A stretch of 64,000 bases of DNA from Arthrobacter sp. MYb227 (GTDB lineage Bacteria > Actinomycetota > Actinomycetes > Actinomycetales > Micrococcaceae). Positions 36,446-45,344 of the stretch are shown piece after piece. Positions within the stretch are counted from its first letter, which is position 1, and each line of letters starts with the position of its first letter. The translations under genes and the position numbers were made by a program. Location: positions 62,001-126,000 of the forward strand of contig NZ_PCPT01000001.1 in assembly GCF_002975435.1 (NCBI RefSeq), given 5' to 3'. The notes beneath the pieces were generated by a model. It ran no database searches. It was not told where the DNA came from and worked only from the letters and a program-made list of their open reading frames with translations.

Positions 36446-38482
36446 TCAATCTTTCGCTTTGGAAGCTGGAGGTAGTGAAGTATTGGGGTTTCGTCCGTGG
36501 GAGGCAGACTCGGTGGCTCCGCCAAACGCCGCAGCGTCGGATGAAGCCAGACGCCATGGCACCGAGGCCACCACAACACCCGGTTCGTAATGCAATCGGT
36601 TTTTAATGCGCATGGCGGTTTGGTTGTGTACCAGCTGTTCCCACCAGCGGCCAACCACATACTCGGGGATATAAACGACTATCAGGTCACGAGGTGAATC
36701 ACGTTTGATGGAACGGATGTACTCGATCAGCGGTGGTGCTATTTCCCGATAGGGAGAAGCTAGCACCGTGATAGGCACCGGAATGCCCAATCGCTCCCAC
36801 TCGGCAATGGTTTGCTCGGTTTTTTCCGAGTCCGCATCAACAACTATCGCATCAAGCTTAGAGGGTCGCGAGGCTCGTGCGAACGCAACGGCTCTAAGCA
36901 CCGGCTTCCGTAGCGTTGAAACAAGCACGAGGGCATGAACCCGTGCCGGCAGCGCGGTGGGTGATTGAGCGGTATCGATGGAGAGCTCATCATCAACGGC
37001 AACGTAGTGGCGGTGTAAAGAATCCATGAGGAAAAAAAGCACCGCAATACCTAGCACGGCCAACCATGCTCCATGGATCAGCCGGGTACCTAAGACAATC
37101 ACCAAGACTGCCGCGGTGAGGATGAATCCCACAAGATTGAGCAGCCTGGAGCGCTGAATTTTGGCACGAACTCGCTTATCCGGTGTCATTGCCAGCTCGC
37201 GTCCCCAGTGTTTGATCATGCCTAATTGGCTCAGCGTGAAGGAAACAAACACCCCGACAACGTAGAGCTGAATCAGCGTTGGAACGTGAGCATTGAAAAT
37301 CCAGATCAAGGCAATAGCGGCAAAGGCTAATGACAAAATACCGTTGGAAAAACCCAACCGATCCCCGCGAGTACGCAATTGCCGCGGTAGATAACCATCA
37401 GTTGCCAGGTGTGAGGCAAGGTTGGGGAATGAATTGAACGCGGTATGGGAGGCGACCAAGAGCACACCGACGGTGAGCAACATAATGGCAAAGAAACCAA
37501 TCGATCCCCCACCAAATATTGCATGAGCGAGCTGGCCCAACACCGGGTCCTGAATATAGTCCCCGGGAATGGGCCCGCCATTGAACAGCATCCCGGTTTG
37601 TGGATCCTCAACAACGTGAACATTGACTGCCCGGGCCAGATACATAGTTCCAAGCGTCAATGCGGCAGCAATCAATCCAAGCCACAACAACAGTGATGCT
37701 GCGTTGCGAGCCTTGGGCGCGGCAAGCGTGTGAACATTGGAGATGGGAACCTCAACACCTGTCAATGCGGCGGAGCCAGTGGAGAAGGCACGCAGGACAA
37801 GCAAAATTCCAGCAATTCCCGTCAGCCCATCCGGGTAGTCGGGGTTAGGCATGACTTCAAATCCTGCGCTTGGCGATTCACCCAAGGTACCTAACATGGC
37901 AAAGATGCCACCGAGGGCAAGCATGAGTAATAGTGCACCAATAAATAAGTACACGGGAGCCGCATTGAAGCGTTGCGATCTGCCTCTGCCGCGCAAATTC
38001 AAGACGGTCAGAATTACCACCCCGGCGGTGGCAATCAAGGCTTGTTTTCCGGCCAAGGCAGGGAAAGCTGCAATCACGTAGTGGGAGGCGGAGGAAATCG
38101 ACACCGCAACGGTGAGGACAAAGTCAACAAGAAGTGCCGCTGCAACAGTGGTTCCGGCCCTAGGACCAAGATTTACCGAGGCAATTTCGTAGTCCCCACG
38201 TCCCGATGGGTAGGCTTTCACCGATTGCCGATAAGAAGCAATGATGACAAACATGACTACCATGATTGCCAGCCCCACCTGCGGTGAAATGCTGATTGCA
38301 GTGACTCCGGCCAAGGCAAGGGTCAGAATCACTTCATCGGGCGCGTAGGCGATAGATGACAGCGCCGAGGCAGAGAAAATGGGCAGGGCCATGCGTTTAC
38401 GCAGTGGAGCCTGTTTTAGACGTTCGGTCCTAAACGGGCGCCCCACCAGAATCCGCTTAAGCGCGTCAAGGAATGAAAGCAC
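36446..38482 (-). CDS. APC-superfamily permease, KimA-like potassium transporter candidate
   Basis: A 678-aa protein with about 12 membrane segments in residues 30-480 and a ~190-aa cytoplasmic C-terminal domain. SYRQSVKAYPSGRGDYEIAS matches the KimA (YdaO) signature region, and the C-terminal domain (VHALVLVSTLRKPVLRAVAF) resembles the universal-stress-like domain of KimA. KimA is a proton-coupled, high-affinity K+ importer in Bacillus. Two TrkA-type RCK proteins are encoded divergently next door, which supports a potassium role. It is usually annotated only as an APC family or amino-acid permease. Confidence 0.78.
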   Translation of the reverse strand: MLSFLDALKRILVGRPFRTERLKQAPLRKRMALPIFSASALSSIAYAPDEVILTLALAGVTAISISPQVGLAIMVVMFVIIASYRQSVKAYPSGRGDYEIASVNLGPRAGTTVAAALLVDFVLTVAVSISSASHYVIAAFPALAGKQALIATAGVVILTVLNLRGRGRSQRFNAAPVYLFIGALLLMLALGGIFAMLGTLGESPSAGFEVMPNPDYPDGLTGIAGILLVLRAFSTGSAALTGVEVPISNVHTLAAPKARNAASLLLWLGLIAAALTLGTMYLARAVNVHVVEDPQTGMLFNGGPIPGDYIQDPVLGQLAHAIFGGGSIGFFAIMLLTVGVLLVASHTAFNSFPNLASHLATDGYLPRQLRTRGDRLGFSNGILSLAFAAIALIWIFNAHVPTLIQLYVVGVFVSFTLSQLGMIKHWGRELAMTPDKRVRAKIQRSRLLNLVGFILTAAVLVIVLGTRLIHGAWLAVLGIAVLFFLMDSLHRHYVAVDDELSIDTAQSPTALPARVHALVLVSTLRKPVLRAVAFARASRPSKLDAIVVDADSEKTEQTIAEWERLGIPVPITVLASPYREIAPPLIEYIRSIKRDSPRDLIVVYIPEYVVGRWWEQLVHNQTAMRIKNRLHYEPGVVVASVPWRLASSDAAAFGGATESASHGRNPNTSLPPASKAKD

Positions 38483-38616
38483 GATCCAAAGTTAGCCCGC
38501 TTTACCCTCCCCTGTCATACACCACACCGTTAAGATCCTTAGTTGAGCAATCACACCCCGGTGTTTAATTCCATGAAAGACTTAGCCGTGAGTTCACTGG
38601 CAGCTAGGCCAGCACC

Positions 38617-38651
38617 ATGAAATCGAGCATGGACGTACGATGCTGTTTCAT
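38617..38651 (+). promoter_or_regulatory. Leader hairpin before ceoB
   Basis: ATGAAA...AGCAT (38617-38630) pairs with ATGCT...TTTCAT (38640-38651), with small bulges, ending about 10 bases before the GAAGGG ribosome binding site of ceoB. Another small hairpin, CTGGC/GCCAG, precedes it at 38598-38613. It could modulate translation of the RCK pair. Confidence 0.35.
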
Positions 38652-38673
38652 CTTTGTGGAAGGGAACGGGCGC

Positions 38674-39348
38674 ATGGCGCATTTTGTCATCATGGGTTGC
38701 GGCAGGGTTGGGGTTACACTCGCCCATACTCTGGACGATGCCGGGCATACCGTGGCAATCATCGATCAGGACGAACGTGCCTTCCGCAGGCTGCGCAGGA
38801 ACTTTTCTGGAAGCAAGATTCACGGCGTTGGTTTCGACCGCGAGACCCTTGAACGCGCAGAAATCTCTAACGCTTATGCCTTCGCGGCGGTATCAAGTGG
38901 CGATAACTCAAATATTCTTGCGACTCGCGTAGCCCGCGAAACCTATCATGTCCCGCACGTGGTGGCCCGAATTTATGATCCAGGACGCGCTGAAATTTAC
39001 CAACGCCTAGGCATCCCCACGGTGGCAGCGGTGCGCTGGAGCAGCGACCAGGTACTGCGTCGTATTCTTCCCGAACATACACTCAACGGGGATTTTCGCG
39101 AGGCTTCTGGCCGACTGATTCTTGGTGAAGTCAACGTACACGAGGGCTGGTATGGGCACATGCTCGAGGATCTAGAAGCGGTCGCTCCGATCCGAGTAGC
39201 CTATCTTTCGCGTTTTGGTGAAGGAATGCTTCCGGCACCCGGAACCCGCCTTCAGCAAGGCGACATTGTTCATGCAATGATGCCAATCTACGCGACGGGC
39301 GAGATTGAACGCGCCCTATCTAGCGCTCCACAACCAGTTGCCGAGTAG
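38674..39348 (+). CDS. ceoB: TrkA-family potassium regulatory subunit (CeoB-like)
   Basis: A 224-aa RCK protein. The Rossmann motif GCGRVG opens the RCK-N domain (about residues 1-120), followed by an RCK-C domain (FREASGRLILGEVNVHEGW). It binds NAD(H) or ATP and gates a potassium transporter. ATG 38674 is chosen with GAAGGG upstream; the frame is open to 38617 but that part is a hairpin. The second RCK gene begins 8 bases after its stop. Divergent from the KimA-like gene. Confidence 0.9.
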   Translation: MAHFVIMGCGRVGVTLAHTLDDAGHTVAIIDQDERAFRRLRRNFSGSKIHGVGFDRETLERAEISNAYAFAAVSSGDNSNILATRVARETYHVPHVVARIYDPGRAEIYQRLGIPTVAAVRWSSDQVLRRILPEHTLNGDFREASGRLILGEVNVHEGWYGHMLEDLEAVAPIRVAYLSRFGEGMLPAPGTRLQQGDIVHAMMPIYATGEIERALSSAPQPVAE

Positions 39349-39356
39349 GAACCTTT

Positions 39357-40025
39357 ATGAAAGTCATGATTGCCGGAGCAGGTTCGGTGGGAAGCTCTAT
39401 CGCCAAAGAACTGATCTCCAACGGGCATGAGGTATTGCTCATTGATGAAAAACCAGAAGTCGTTGCTCGAGCCGGAGTACAGGGCGCCCGTTGGCTCTTT
39501 GGAGATGCTTGCGAACTTAGTGTGCTCAAGGAAGCAAAACTTGATCAATTCGATGTCGTAGTTTCGGCTACCGGAGATGACAAAGTCAACCTCGTAGTTT
39601 CGTTGTTGGCCAAGAGCGAGTTCGGCGTCGGTCGTACCGTTGGGCGAGTCAATAATCCAAAGAACGACTGGATGTTTGATGACGCATGGGGTGTTGACGT
39701 TGCCGTCAACACCCCGCGTTTGATGACCGCACTTGTCGAAGAGGCAGTTGAAATCGGTGACTTGGTTCGGCTCATGACGTTGCAATCGGGAGTTGTCTCA
39801 ATGGTCGAATTCACCGTGCCACACGATTCGGTGCTCATTGGCCGCACCATTGGTTCGGTTCCCTGGCCAGCAGATGCAACAGTTGTTGCAATTTTGCGTG
39901 ATGATATTCCATTGACGCCAAGCCAAGACGACGTGATTGAAAGTGGCGACGAGCTCTTCTTTGTCACCACGATCGTTGCCGAAGATGAACTTCGCGCGGT
40001 GCTACGCACCACCGAAACCGCATGA
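39357..40025 (+). CDS. ceoC: TrkA-family potassium regulatory subunit (CeoC-like)
   Basis: A 222-aa RCK protein with GAGSVGSSIAKEL (Rossmann), LIDEKPEVVARAG and GDACELSVLKEA, then an RCK-C domain. It pairs with ceoB in one operon; tandem RCK proteins commonly form hetero-octameric gating rings. No TrkH/TrkG or KtrB channel gene is in the window, so the partner is probably the KimA-like permease or a distant Trk. Confidence 0.9.
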   Translation: MKVMIAGAGSVGSSIAKELISNGHEVLLIDEKPEVVARAGVQGARWLFGDACELSVLKEAKLDQFDVVVSATGDDKVNLVVSLLAKSEFGVGRTVGRVNNPKNDWMFDDAWGVDVAVNTPRLMTALVEEAVEIGDLVRLMTLQSGVVSMVEFTVPHDSVLIGRTIGSVPWPADATVVAILRDDIPLTPSQDDVIESGDELFFVTTIVAEDELRAVLRTTETA

Positions 40026-40042
40026 TCTGCATGCCTTAAAAA

Positions 40043-40090
40043 GTTTGAAGCCCGACCGATCCGCAAGGGAAGATTGGCCGGGCTTCAAAC
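40043..40090. terminator. Bidirectional terminator after ceoC
   Basis: GTTTGAAGCCCG (40043-40054) pairs with CGGGCTTCAAAC (40079-40090), between convergent ceoC and DUF3159. TTAAAAA on the left serves as T-run for the minus strand. Confidence 0.8.
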
Positions 40091-40111
40091 CTTCATGACG
40101 GTGAAATATTC

Positions 40112-40837
40112 TTAGGAACTAGACCCGATTTGACTTGAAGTTTCAACGCTTTTCATGGGGCGTGAAATCATCCAAGCAATCCACAAGCCGGCCGCATAAA
40201 GTGGAACGCCCATGGCAAGTCGGGCGGCACCTAGGGCCGGGATGTTATCCGCGAAATACAATGGCACCTGAACAAGTAACCGGGCAAAAAACACTCCAAC
40301 AACAATCCAGGTGGCCCACGTGTACTGCCGAGCACGAACCTTATCCGTTCTCCAGCTGGTGTTCTCCGAACGGATAAAGCCAAAGATGACGCCCATCAGT
40401 GGCCAACGGACCACGATAGAAATAATAAGTGCTGCCCCATAGGCGATATTGGTGTAGAAACCCGGGACGTAGTAATCCTTGGCTTCACCGGTAACGCGCG
40501 AGAAAATAGCGCAAATCACCACACCCACCAGACCAGTAAGTGCTTGGGCGAGCGTGCCCTTACGCACTAGTCGAGCCACGGTAAAACCGACGGCAACGGC
40601 TACCGAGGCAATCAGCGCCGGGTTCAGCTGCTGTATGAGGGTGAAGATAACAAGGAAGACCAAACCAGGAAGCAAGGATTCAACAAGTCCACGTACCCCA
40701 CCGATGGTCTTGAGCACATCGATCTGTCCGTCTTCGCGACGTTCAATTCCCGCATTGGCACCAATGCGTGCAGCTATTTCCTCGGCCGTGGGGTCATGCT
40801 CTTCCGGCTCGGACGGGGTCGATGTGGAATCACTCAT
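40112..40837 (-). CDS. DUF3159 membrane protein
   Basis: A 241-aa protein with an acidic cytoplasmic head (to about residue 50, PTAEEIAARIG) and about five membrane segments. It matches the actinobacterial DUF3159 family of unknown function. ATG 40837 is supported by AAGGAC upstream; the 40909 frame overlaps the OB-fold gene. It follows that gene in the minus-strand run DUF3710, OB-fold, DUF3159, as in mycobacteria (by memory). Confidence 0.85.
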   Translation of the reverse strand: MSDSTSTPSEPEEHDPTAEEIAARIGANAGIERREDGQIDVLKTIGGVRGLVESLLPGLVFLVIFTLIQQLNPALIASVAVAVGFTVARLVRKGTLAQALTGLVGVVICAIFSRVTGEAKDYYVPGFYTNIAYGAALIISIVVRWPLMGVIFGFIRSENTSWRTDKVRARQYTWATWIVVGVFFARLLVQVPLYFADNIPALGAARLAMGVPLYAAGLWIAWMISRPMKSVETSSQIGSSS

Positions 40838-40905
40838 GGAAGTAAAAGTCCTTGGGGAGGGTGCGGCACATGCCGCAGAATCGATGTCATTGCGCTTAGC
40901 TAAGC

Positions 40906-41343
40906 TCAAGAACTTGTTTTAGGTTTCGGCAATTGCCCGGAACTTCGCTCCGGAAGAATTTCATAACGGGGGTTGTATATGGTTGCCACCCCATCAATTG
41001 GAGCGACCATACCCTCATAGTTCAATCGGGTGCCAGCAAGGATTCCAGGCACCCGGCGCTGTCCCACAAAGATCAAATGCAGATGCGGCACTGCAACCCG
41101 GCGTCCCCCGGGCGGAGCCGGATGATCAACCACAGACACCGTAAAGGCCGGCGCTTGCTCTGCCGGAAGAATGGTTATTGATTCAACATAGCCGCGGTGG
41201 ATGATACGTCCACGCTCGGGCAATTCTGCAAGGGAATTCAACATCTTGCCGCTGGCGGCTAAGGCCCCGCTCCCCCGTGACCCGGTATCCGGGACGGGGT
41301 GCGAAGCCTTAGCCGTGTTTTTGCCAACTAGTTCTTTAGGCAC
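40906..41343 (-). CDS. OB-fold nucleic-acid-binding protein
   Basis: A 145-aa protein with an OB-fold core: GRIIHRGYVESITILP, TVSVVDH, HLHLIFVGQRRVPGI. It matches the small actinobacterial OB-fold protein found between DUF3710 and DUF3159. The N-terminal 30 residues are low-complexity and the start could lie further in, at Met34. It begins 6 bases after the DUF3710 stop. The target (RNA or DNA) is unknown. Confidence 0.8.
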   Translation of the reverse strand: MPKELVGKNTAKASHPVPDTGSRGSGALAASGKMLNSLAELPERGRIIHRGYVESITILPAEQAPAFTVSVVDHPAPPGGRRVAVPHLHLIFVGQRRVPGILAGTRLNYEGMVAPIDGVATIYNPRYEILPERSSGQLPKPKTSS

Positions 41344-41349
41344 TAAATG

Positions 41350-42150
41350 TTAGCCAATCTGGGTAACTTCTGGGCCGCGTTCGGGGCGTTCGGTGCTGGA
41401 CTCCGCTGCCGATGCTGCCTGCGCAGCAGCATCCGTATGGGTCAGGGCACCCTGTGGCACCGTCAGCGGCAGAAGCTCGGTAGGCGGCATCGGCGTATCG
41501 CCTCGAACCACAACGACCTGAGCCAGCGCGTCCTCCATGGCCTTTGATTCCGCAGGATCGGTTAGTGCCGCACCGCCAATCACCGCACGCAGGAACCAAC
41601 GTGGGCCATCGACGCCCAAGAAACGCAACACAACATAACCCTGACGGCCATCGGGTGCCGTTTGCGGCACACGTGCCAGCAATTCGTTACCAAAGCGACC
41701 CGGAACCATCTCGGTTTCACCACCCTGATCGGCAATGCCCGTTGCAATCTGGGTGGAGATGCCAGGCCAGAGATCTTCGGACTTCGATGCGGCAAATACC
41801 TGCAGCTGCATCCGTGAACCACCAAGTTCTAGGGCAACGGCAATGACACGTTGCGTTGATTCCTCAACCTCTAGACGAAGCTGTAACCCGGGAACCGGCT
41901 TGATCAGAAGCGAACCCATGTCGAGGTACTCGTCATGGTCCTCAAAATCATCACCGTCAAAGGGGCCCTCATCCGGGTTCTGCTTCACGCCCTTGATTGC
42001 TGTAGCCAAGGCCTCGTCAGCTTCCGCGTCCGTGTCCGTTGGCACTTCTTCAGGCGCCTCGTCCTGCTTGGCCGCTGTTGCGTTTAACTCTGCAATCGTC
42101 TGTTCGGCCGCCGCTTCGATGGCGGCCTTCTTCTTGCGCTTGAAAATCAT
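41350..42150 (-). CDS. DUF3710 protein
   Basis: A 266-aa protein matching DUF3710: an acidic, Glu/Ala-rich head (residues 1-75), then DMGSLLIKPVPGLQLRLEVEE, GGSRMQLQVFAASK and RFLGVDGPRWFLRAVIGG. Function unknown. It lies 45 bases downstream of dut on the same strand, so it is likely co-transcribed with dUTPase, as in other actinobacteria. Confidence 0.88.
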   Translation of the reverse strand: MIFKRKKKAAIEAAAEQTIAELNATAAKQDEAPEEVPTDTDAEADEALATAIKGVKQNPDEGPFDGDDFEDHDEYLDMGSLLIKPVPGLQLRLEVEESTQRVIAVALELGGSRMQLQVFAASKSEDLWPGISTQIATGIADQGGETEMVPGRFGNELLARVPQTAPDGRQGYVVLRFLGVDGPRWFLRAVIGGAALTDPAESKAMEDALAQVVVVRGDTPMPPTELLPLTVPQGALTHTDAAAQAASAAESSTERPERGPEVTQIG

Positions 42151-42195
42151 TGGAGTAGCTCTCTGCTTTAGTCTGGCGTGAGACTGCTGCGGTTC

Positions 42196-42666
42196 TTAGA
42201 TTTGAGTTGACGCGGTCTCAAAACCGCCGGTTGAGCCGAACCCGCCGGTGCCGCGCACCGTTTCGTCGAGCTCTTCAACCTGAATGAACGTGGCTCGCTC
42301 AACCTTCTGGATGACAAGTTGTGCGATGCGGTCGCCGCGCTTGAGCACAATGGGGGTCCGCGCATCGGTGTTCAACAACGTGACCTTCAACTCACCACGA
42401 TATCCTGCATCAACGGTTCCCGGTGCATTAACAACTGTGAGACCATGCTTTGTTGCAAGCCCCGAGCGGGGGTGGATCAGTCCCACATAGCCAAGAGGCA
42501 GAGCGATGGCGACGCCGGTGGGTACCAAGGCGCGCTCTCCCGGCTCCAAGGTGATATCTTCACGGGCGCAAAGATCCGCGCCAGCATCACCCTGGTGAGC
42601 GTAACTTGGAAGCGGAAGTTCCGGGTCCAACATCAGCAGGGCAATATCGACTCTCGACTCGGACAT
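42196..42666 (-). CDS. dut: Deoxyuridine 5'-triphosphate nucleotidohydrolase
   Basis: A 156-aa trimeric dUTPase that converts dUTP to dUMP and keeps uracil out of DNA. All motifs are visible: AGADLCA (1), PRSGLA (2), [11 protein letters not shown] (3, catalytic Asp), RGDRIAQLV (4) and GTGGFGSTG (5). ATG 42666 has TGGAG upstream; the frame is open far further (to 43044) but that stretch is antisense to DUF3093 and is a shadow. Confidence 0.97.
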   Translation of the reverse strand: MSESRVDIALLMLDPELPLPSYAHQGDAGADLCAREDITLEPGERALVPTGVAIALPLGYVGLIHPRSGLATKHGLTVVNAPGTVDAGYRGELKVTLLNTDARTPIVLKRGDRIAQLVIQKVERATFIQVEELDETVRGTGGFGSTGGFETASTQI

Positions 42667-42793
42667 GTGTATTAACTCCAGGGGGTTTGGTTCGGGGCAG
42701 CGCAGAGGCTGATACAGGGGCCCTTCAACTCTAGTCGCTTGAGGAACAGATACGTGGCAATGTGCGGTGAAGCAACGGCCTATGCTTGTAGGT

Positions 42794-43327
42794 ATGCCCG
42801 AGAATCCTTCAGTTGCCCCGCATGCCCCTGTCATCTTCCAAGAAAAGCTCAGACCAAACTGGGCAATCTGGCTTGTTGCGTTGGGTCTTGGCGCTACAGC
42901 AGGAGTTGCTTTCTTCCCCATCGGAGCCCAGTGGGGAATCACTGCCGGGCTCATTGCCTTTGCCTTGATTGCTTTTGCTTTCATTGCAAACACTCCAACC
43001 ATTGAAGTCACCGCCGATACCGTGCGTGTTGGCCGGGCAAGCATTGAGCGTCAATACGTTGGCGAGGTCACCGGCTACCGAGGTTCCGCTGCTTACCATC
43101 AGCGTGGACCGGGCCTCAACGGCATTGCGTTCATGAATATTCGTGGCTGGATTGACCCGGTTGTGCGCATCGAAATCACCGATGAGCGTGATGCCACACC
43201 ATACTGGCTCACCTCCACCCGTCGCCCTGAAGAACTTACCGCTGCCTTGGGCGGGGTCATGAGCCAATTCCGTGAGGTTGAAGAAACCCAAGATCAGGCA
43301 TCCGAGTCACCTGCCGATTCCGAATAG
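42794..43327 (+). CDS. DUF3093 membrane protein
   Basis: A 177-aa protein with two membrane segments (about residues 24-66) followed by a soluble domain ([27 protein letters not shown]). It matches actinobacterial DUF3093, function unknown. The ribosome binding site is weak (only GTAGG directly before ATG 42794) and a TATGCT lies 8 bases upstream, so a leaderless or near-leaderless mRNA is possible. Divergent from dut. Confidence 0.85.
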   Translation: MPENPSVAPHAPVIFQEKLRPNWAIWLVALGLGATAGVAFFPIGAQWGITAGLIAFALIAFAFIANTPTIEVTADTVRVGRASIERQYVGEVTGYRGSAAYHQRGPGLNGIAFMNIRGWIDPVVRIEITDERDATPYWLTSTRRPEELTAALGGVMSQFREVEETQDQASESPADSE

Positions 43328-43360
43328 GTTTTTGTCGGCAAAGTTGCCCTCATAGGCGAA

Positions 43361-43397
43361 TGAGCGTGGTTCCCAGTTGTTATGGGAACCACGCTCA
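43361..43397. terminator. Terminator, 15-bp perfect stem
   Basis: TGAGCGTGGTTCCCA (43361-43375) pairs with 43383-43397 around a 7-base loop, between convergent DUF3093 and DUF4193. Confidence 0.8.
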
Positions 43398-43444
43398 TCG
43401 TCGTTAAACGCAAATCTTTCTTTAGCGCTGTTGCTGCTAGGGGC

Positions 43445-43750
43445 CTAACCCTCGCAGTCGGTGCAGTAAAGTAAACCGTCTTTTTCCAAGGCAATCTGCG
43501 AACGGTGACGAACCAGGAAGCAGGAGGCACAAGTGAACTCGTCCGATTGCGCAGGTAGCACCATGACCTGAAGCTCTTCGCCCGAAAGATCGGCACCGGG
43601 TAGCTCATAACTATCGGCTAGGGCCGCTTCGTCCTCATCGATCAGGTTTGATTCGTTGCTGGTGTTGCGCTGCGCCTTGAGTTCGGGCAGTGCCTCGAGC
43701 TTCTCATCGTCTTCGGCGTGCTTCCGAGGTGCATCGTAATCGGTTGCCAT
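43445..43750 (-). CDS. DUF4193 zinc-ribbon-like protein
   Basis: A 101-aa protein of the actinobacterial DUF4193 family. It begins MATDYDAPRKHAEDDEKLEAL; a C-terminal pair of CxxC motifs (CASC and CTDC) suggests a zinc ribbon. Its function is unknown. The start at 43750 is chosen by family length; the longer frame runs into the divergent promoter region. Confidence 0.88.
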   Translation of the reverse strand: MATDYDAPRKHAEDDEKLEALPELKAQRNTSNESNLIDEDEAALADSYELPGADLSGEELQVMVLPAQSDEFTCASCFLVRHRSQIALEKDGLLYCTDCEG

Positions 43751-44083
43751 AATTGCTGCTTCACACTCCGCTTTAGTTAAAGCTGTATTTCGGTTTGGGT
43801 GCCACGACCCCGGTATACCGGTGCCCTGCCATCCACGCATTTGTTTGCGCCTATGATTCAACAACGGCGCTGCTGATTTTGTGCCCGTTGCAACCAACCG
43901 GCGGTTTATCTTCCCACTTTCCAACACGTAAGTGGGACTTCAATGAGGCAAAACACCTGATCTGCCCCGTTTCATGGGAGAAATCATAAACCTGTTCCAC
44001 GCCACACCAAGGCGCTTCTTAGGTAATTACGCCCACAGGTGGCAGAGTTTTAGTCAATACACGACGGTTTGTGGAGGATAGTC
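43751..44083. promoter_or_regulatory. Divergent DUF4193/sepH intergenic region
   Basis: 333 bases without a convincing gene. It contains a perfect 12-bp palindrome CCGGTATACCGG (43810-43821) about 60 bases before the DUF4193 start and a hairpin CCCACTT/AAGTGGG at about 43913-43936. Both promoters must lie here; no clear -35/-10 pair stood out. Confidence 0.4.
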
Positions 44084-45187
44084 ATGCGTCAACTCCGACT
44101 GGTGGGCATCCACGAGAACGGTGAAAGCCTGCACCTGAGCAGTGAAGATGGGAATAGCTTTACGCTGCCCATCGATGAAGCGCTGCGCAGTGCGCTGACG
44201 CGCGCTGCCCGTGCCGAACGAACCGAGCCCCCAGCGTCGCCGCTTTCGCCACGCGAAATCCAGACAAGGATTCGTTCCGGTGCCACCGCCGAGGAGGTGG
44301 CAGAATCTTCTGGCATGTCGCTTGAACACATCATGCGTTATGAAGGCCCGGTACTTGCGGAACGTGAATATATTGCCTCGCAGGCACGCAACGTTGAAGT
44401 CTCGGCACCACAAACACATGATGGCTACCGCGCAATTTTTGGTGAAGAGCCAGCAAACCTTGGGGAGATGGTTGCATACCGCGCTCATCTAATGGGCATT
44501 GATGGCGACTCCTTAGAATGGGATGCCTGGCGTGCTGCCGATAATTCCTGGGAAGTCGTCGTGCGTTTTGGCCAGCCGCAGAATACTGCCACCCTCAGCG
44601 TTGGCTCTGGCACCGATGAATCTTTAGCTCGTTGGGTTTTCCATCCCGGACGCAAATCCTTGCAGAATGCCAACCGTTGGGCCCAGGCGCTCAGTGAACT
44701 TGAAAGTTTCGACGCGCCATTGGGTACTCGCCGTCTCTCGGCGGTCGCTGATCATCCTTTTGATGTTGAGCTCAATGAGGATGGTACCGAAGCTGTCGAC
44801 TTTGAGGCCGCAGTTGCCGATTCAGAGGAACTCCTCGATGTTCTCAGCGCACGCCGCGGTCAGCGCCTGGGCGTTGATGAACAAAGCGATGACAATCTAG
44901 CTTCGATGCTCACCCGCAGTCCTGGCACCCCGCATCCTGATAACGATCCGCGTCTGGCCGGACCAGCGAACCCCGAAACTGGGGGTCTTCCGAAGCTCTA
45001 TGACGGTATCACCCGTACTACCCAGATTTCTGTGGTGCCGCCGCTGCGTCCCGCTGCCGAGCCCGAAGATGAGAAGGACGACACTGAAGAGGCCATCGAT
45101 GAGGATGCGGCGGCCAAGAAAAAGGCAAAGCGTTCTTCGGTTCCCAGCTGGGATGAAATAGTTTTTGGTCGCCGTAACAACGACTAA
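44084..45187 (+). CDS. sepH: Septation protein SepH (DUF3071)
   Basis: A 367-aa actinobacterial cell-division protein that binds and stimulates FtsZ assembly (known from Streptomyces). The N-terminal domain starts MRQLRLVGIHENGESLHL and holds a helix-turn-helix-like segment, LSPREIQTRIRSGATAEEVA, as in characterised SepH. The C-terminal half is acidic and low-complexity, ending in the conserved-looking SVPSWDEIVFGRR. ATG 44084 has GGAGG upstream. Confidence 0.93.
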   Translation: MRQLRLVGIHENGESLHLSSEDGNSFTLPIDEALRSALTRAARAERTEPPASPLSPREIQTRIRSGATAEEVAESSGMSLEHIMRYEGPVLAEREYIASQARNVEVSAPQTHDGYRAIFGEEPANLGEMVAYRAHLMGIDGDSLEWDAWRAADNSWEVVVRFGQPQNTATLSVGSGTDESLARWVFHPGRKSLQNANRWAQALSELESFDAPLGTRRLSAVADHPFDVELNEDGTEAVDFEAAVADSEELLDVLSARRGQRLGVDEQSDDNLASMLTRSPGTPHPDNDPRLAGPANPETGGLPKLYDGITRTTQISVVPPLRPAAEPEDEKDDTEEAIDEDAAAKKKAKRSSVPSWDEIVFGRRNND

Positions 45188-45200
45188 CCCTTACTAATTC

Positions 45201-45256
45201 AAAAGGTCCCGGTCTCTAAATACCCCTAGGGTGATTGGAGACCGGGACCTTTTGCT
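45201..45256. terminator. sepH terminator, 16-bp perfect stem
   Basis: AAAAGGTCCCGGTCTC (45201-45216) pairs with GAGACCGGGACCTTTT (45238-45253), 14 bases after sepH. Its A/T ends make it work in both directions. Confidence 0.88.
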
Positions 45257-45344
45257 AGCTGGCCCATCGCGTGCGAACAGCACCACCTTCAAGAAACTAT
45301 GAGCACCACGGAGGGGACTGGATTCCTCGCTGTGTGAGGAACTA

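Noticed and set aside
36446-38482. c-di-AMP (ydaO) riboswitch upstream of the KimA-like gene
   Set aside because: The 191-bp divergent gap is short and I saw none of the conserved riboswitch layout; only small hairpins near ceoB.
42667-43044. 126-codon N-terminal extension of dut
   Set aside because: It is antisense to DUF3093 and dUTPases begin at the ATG at 42666.
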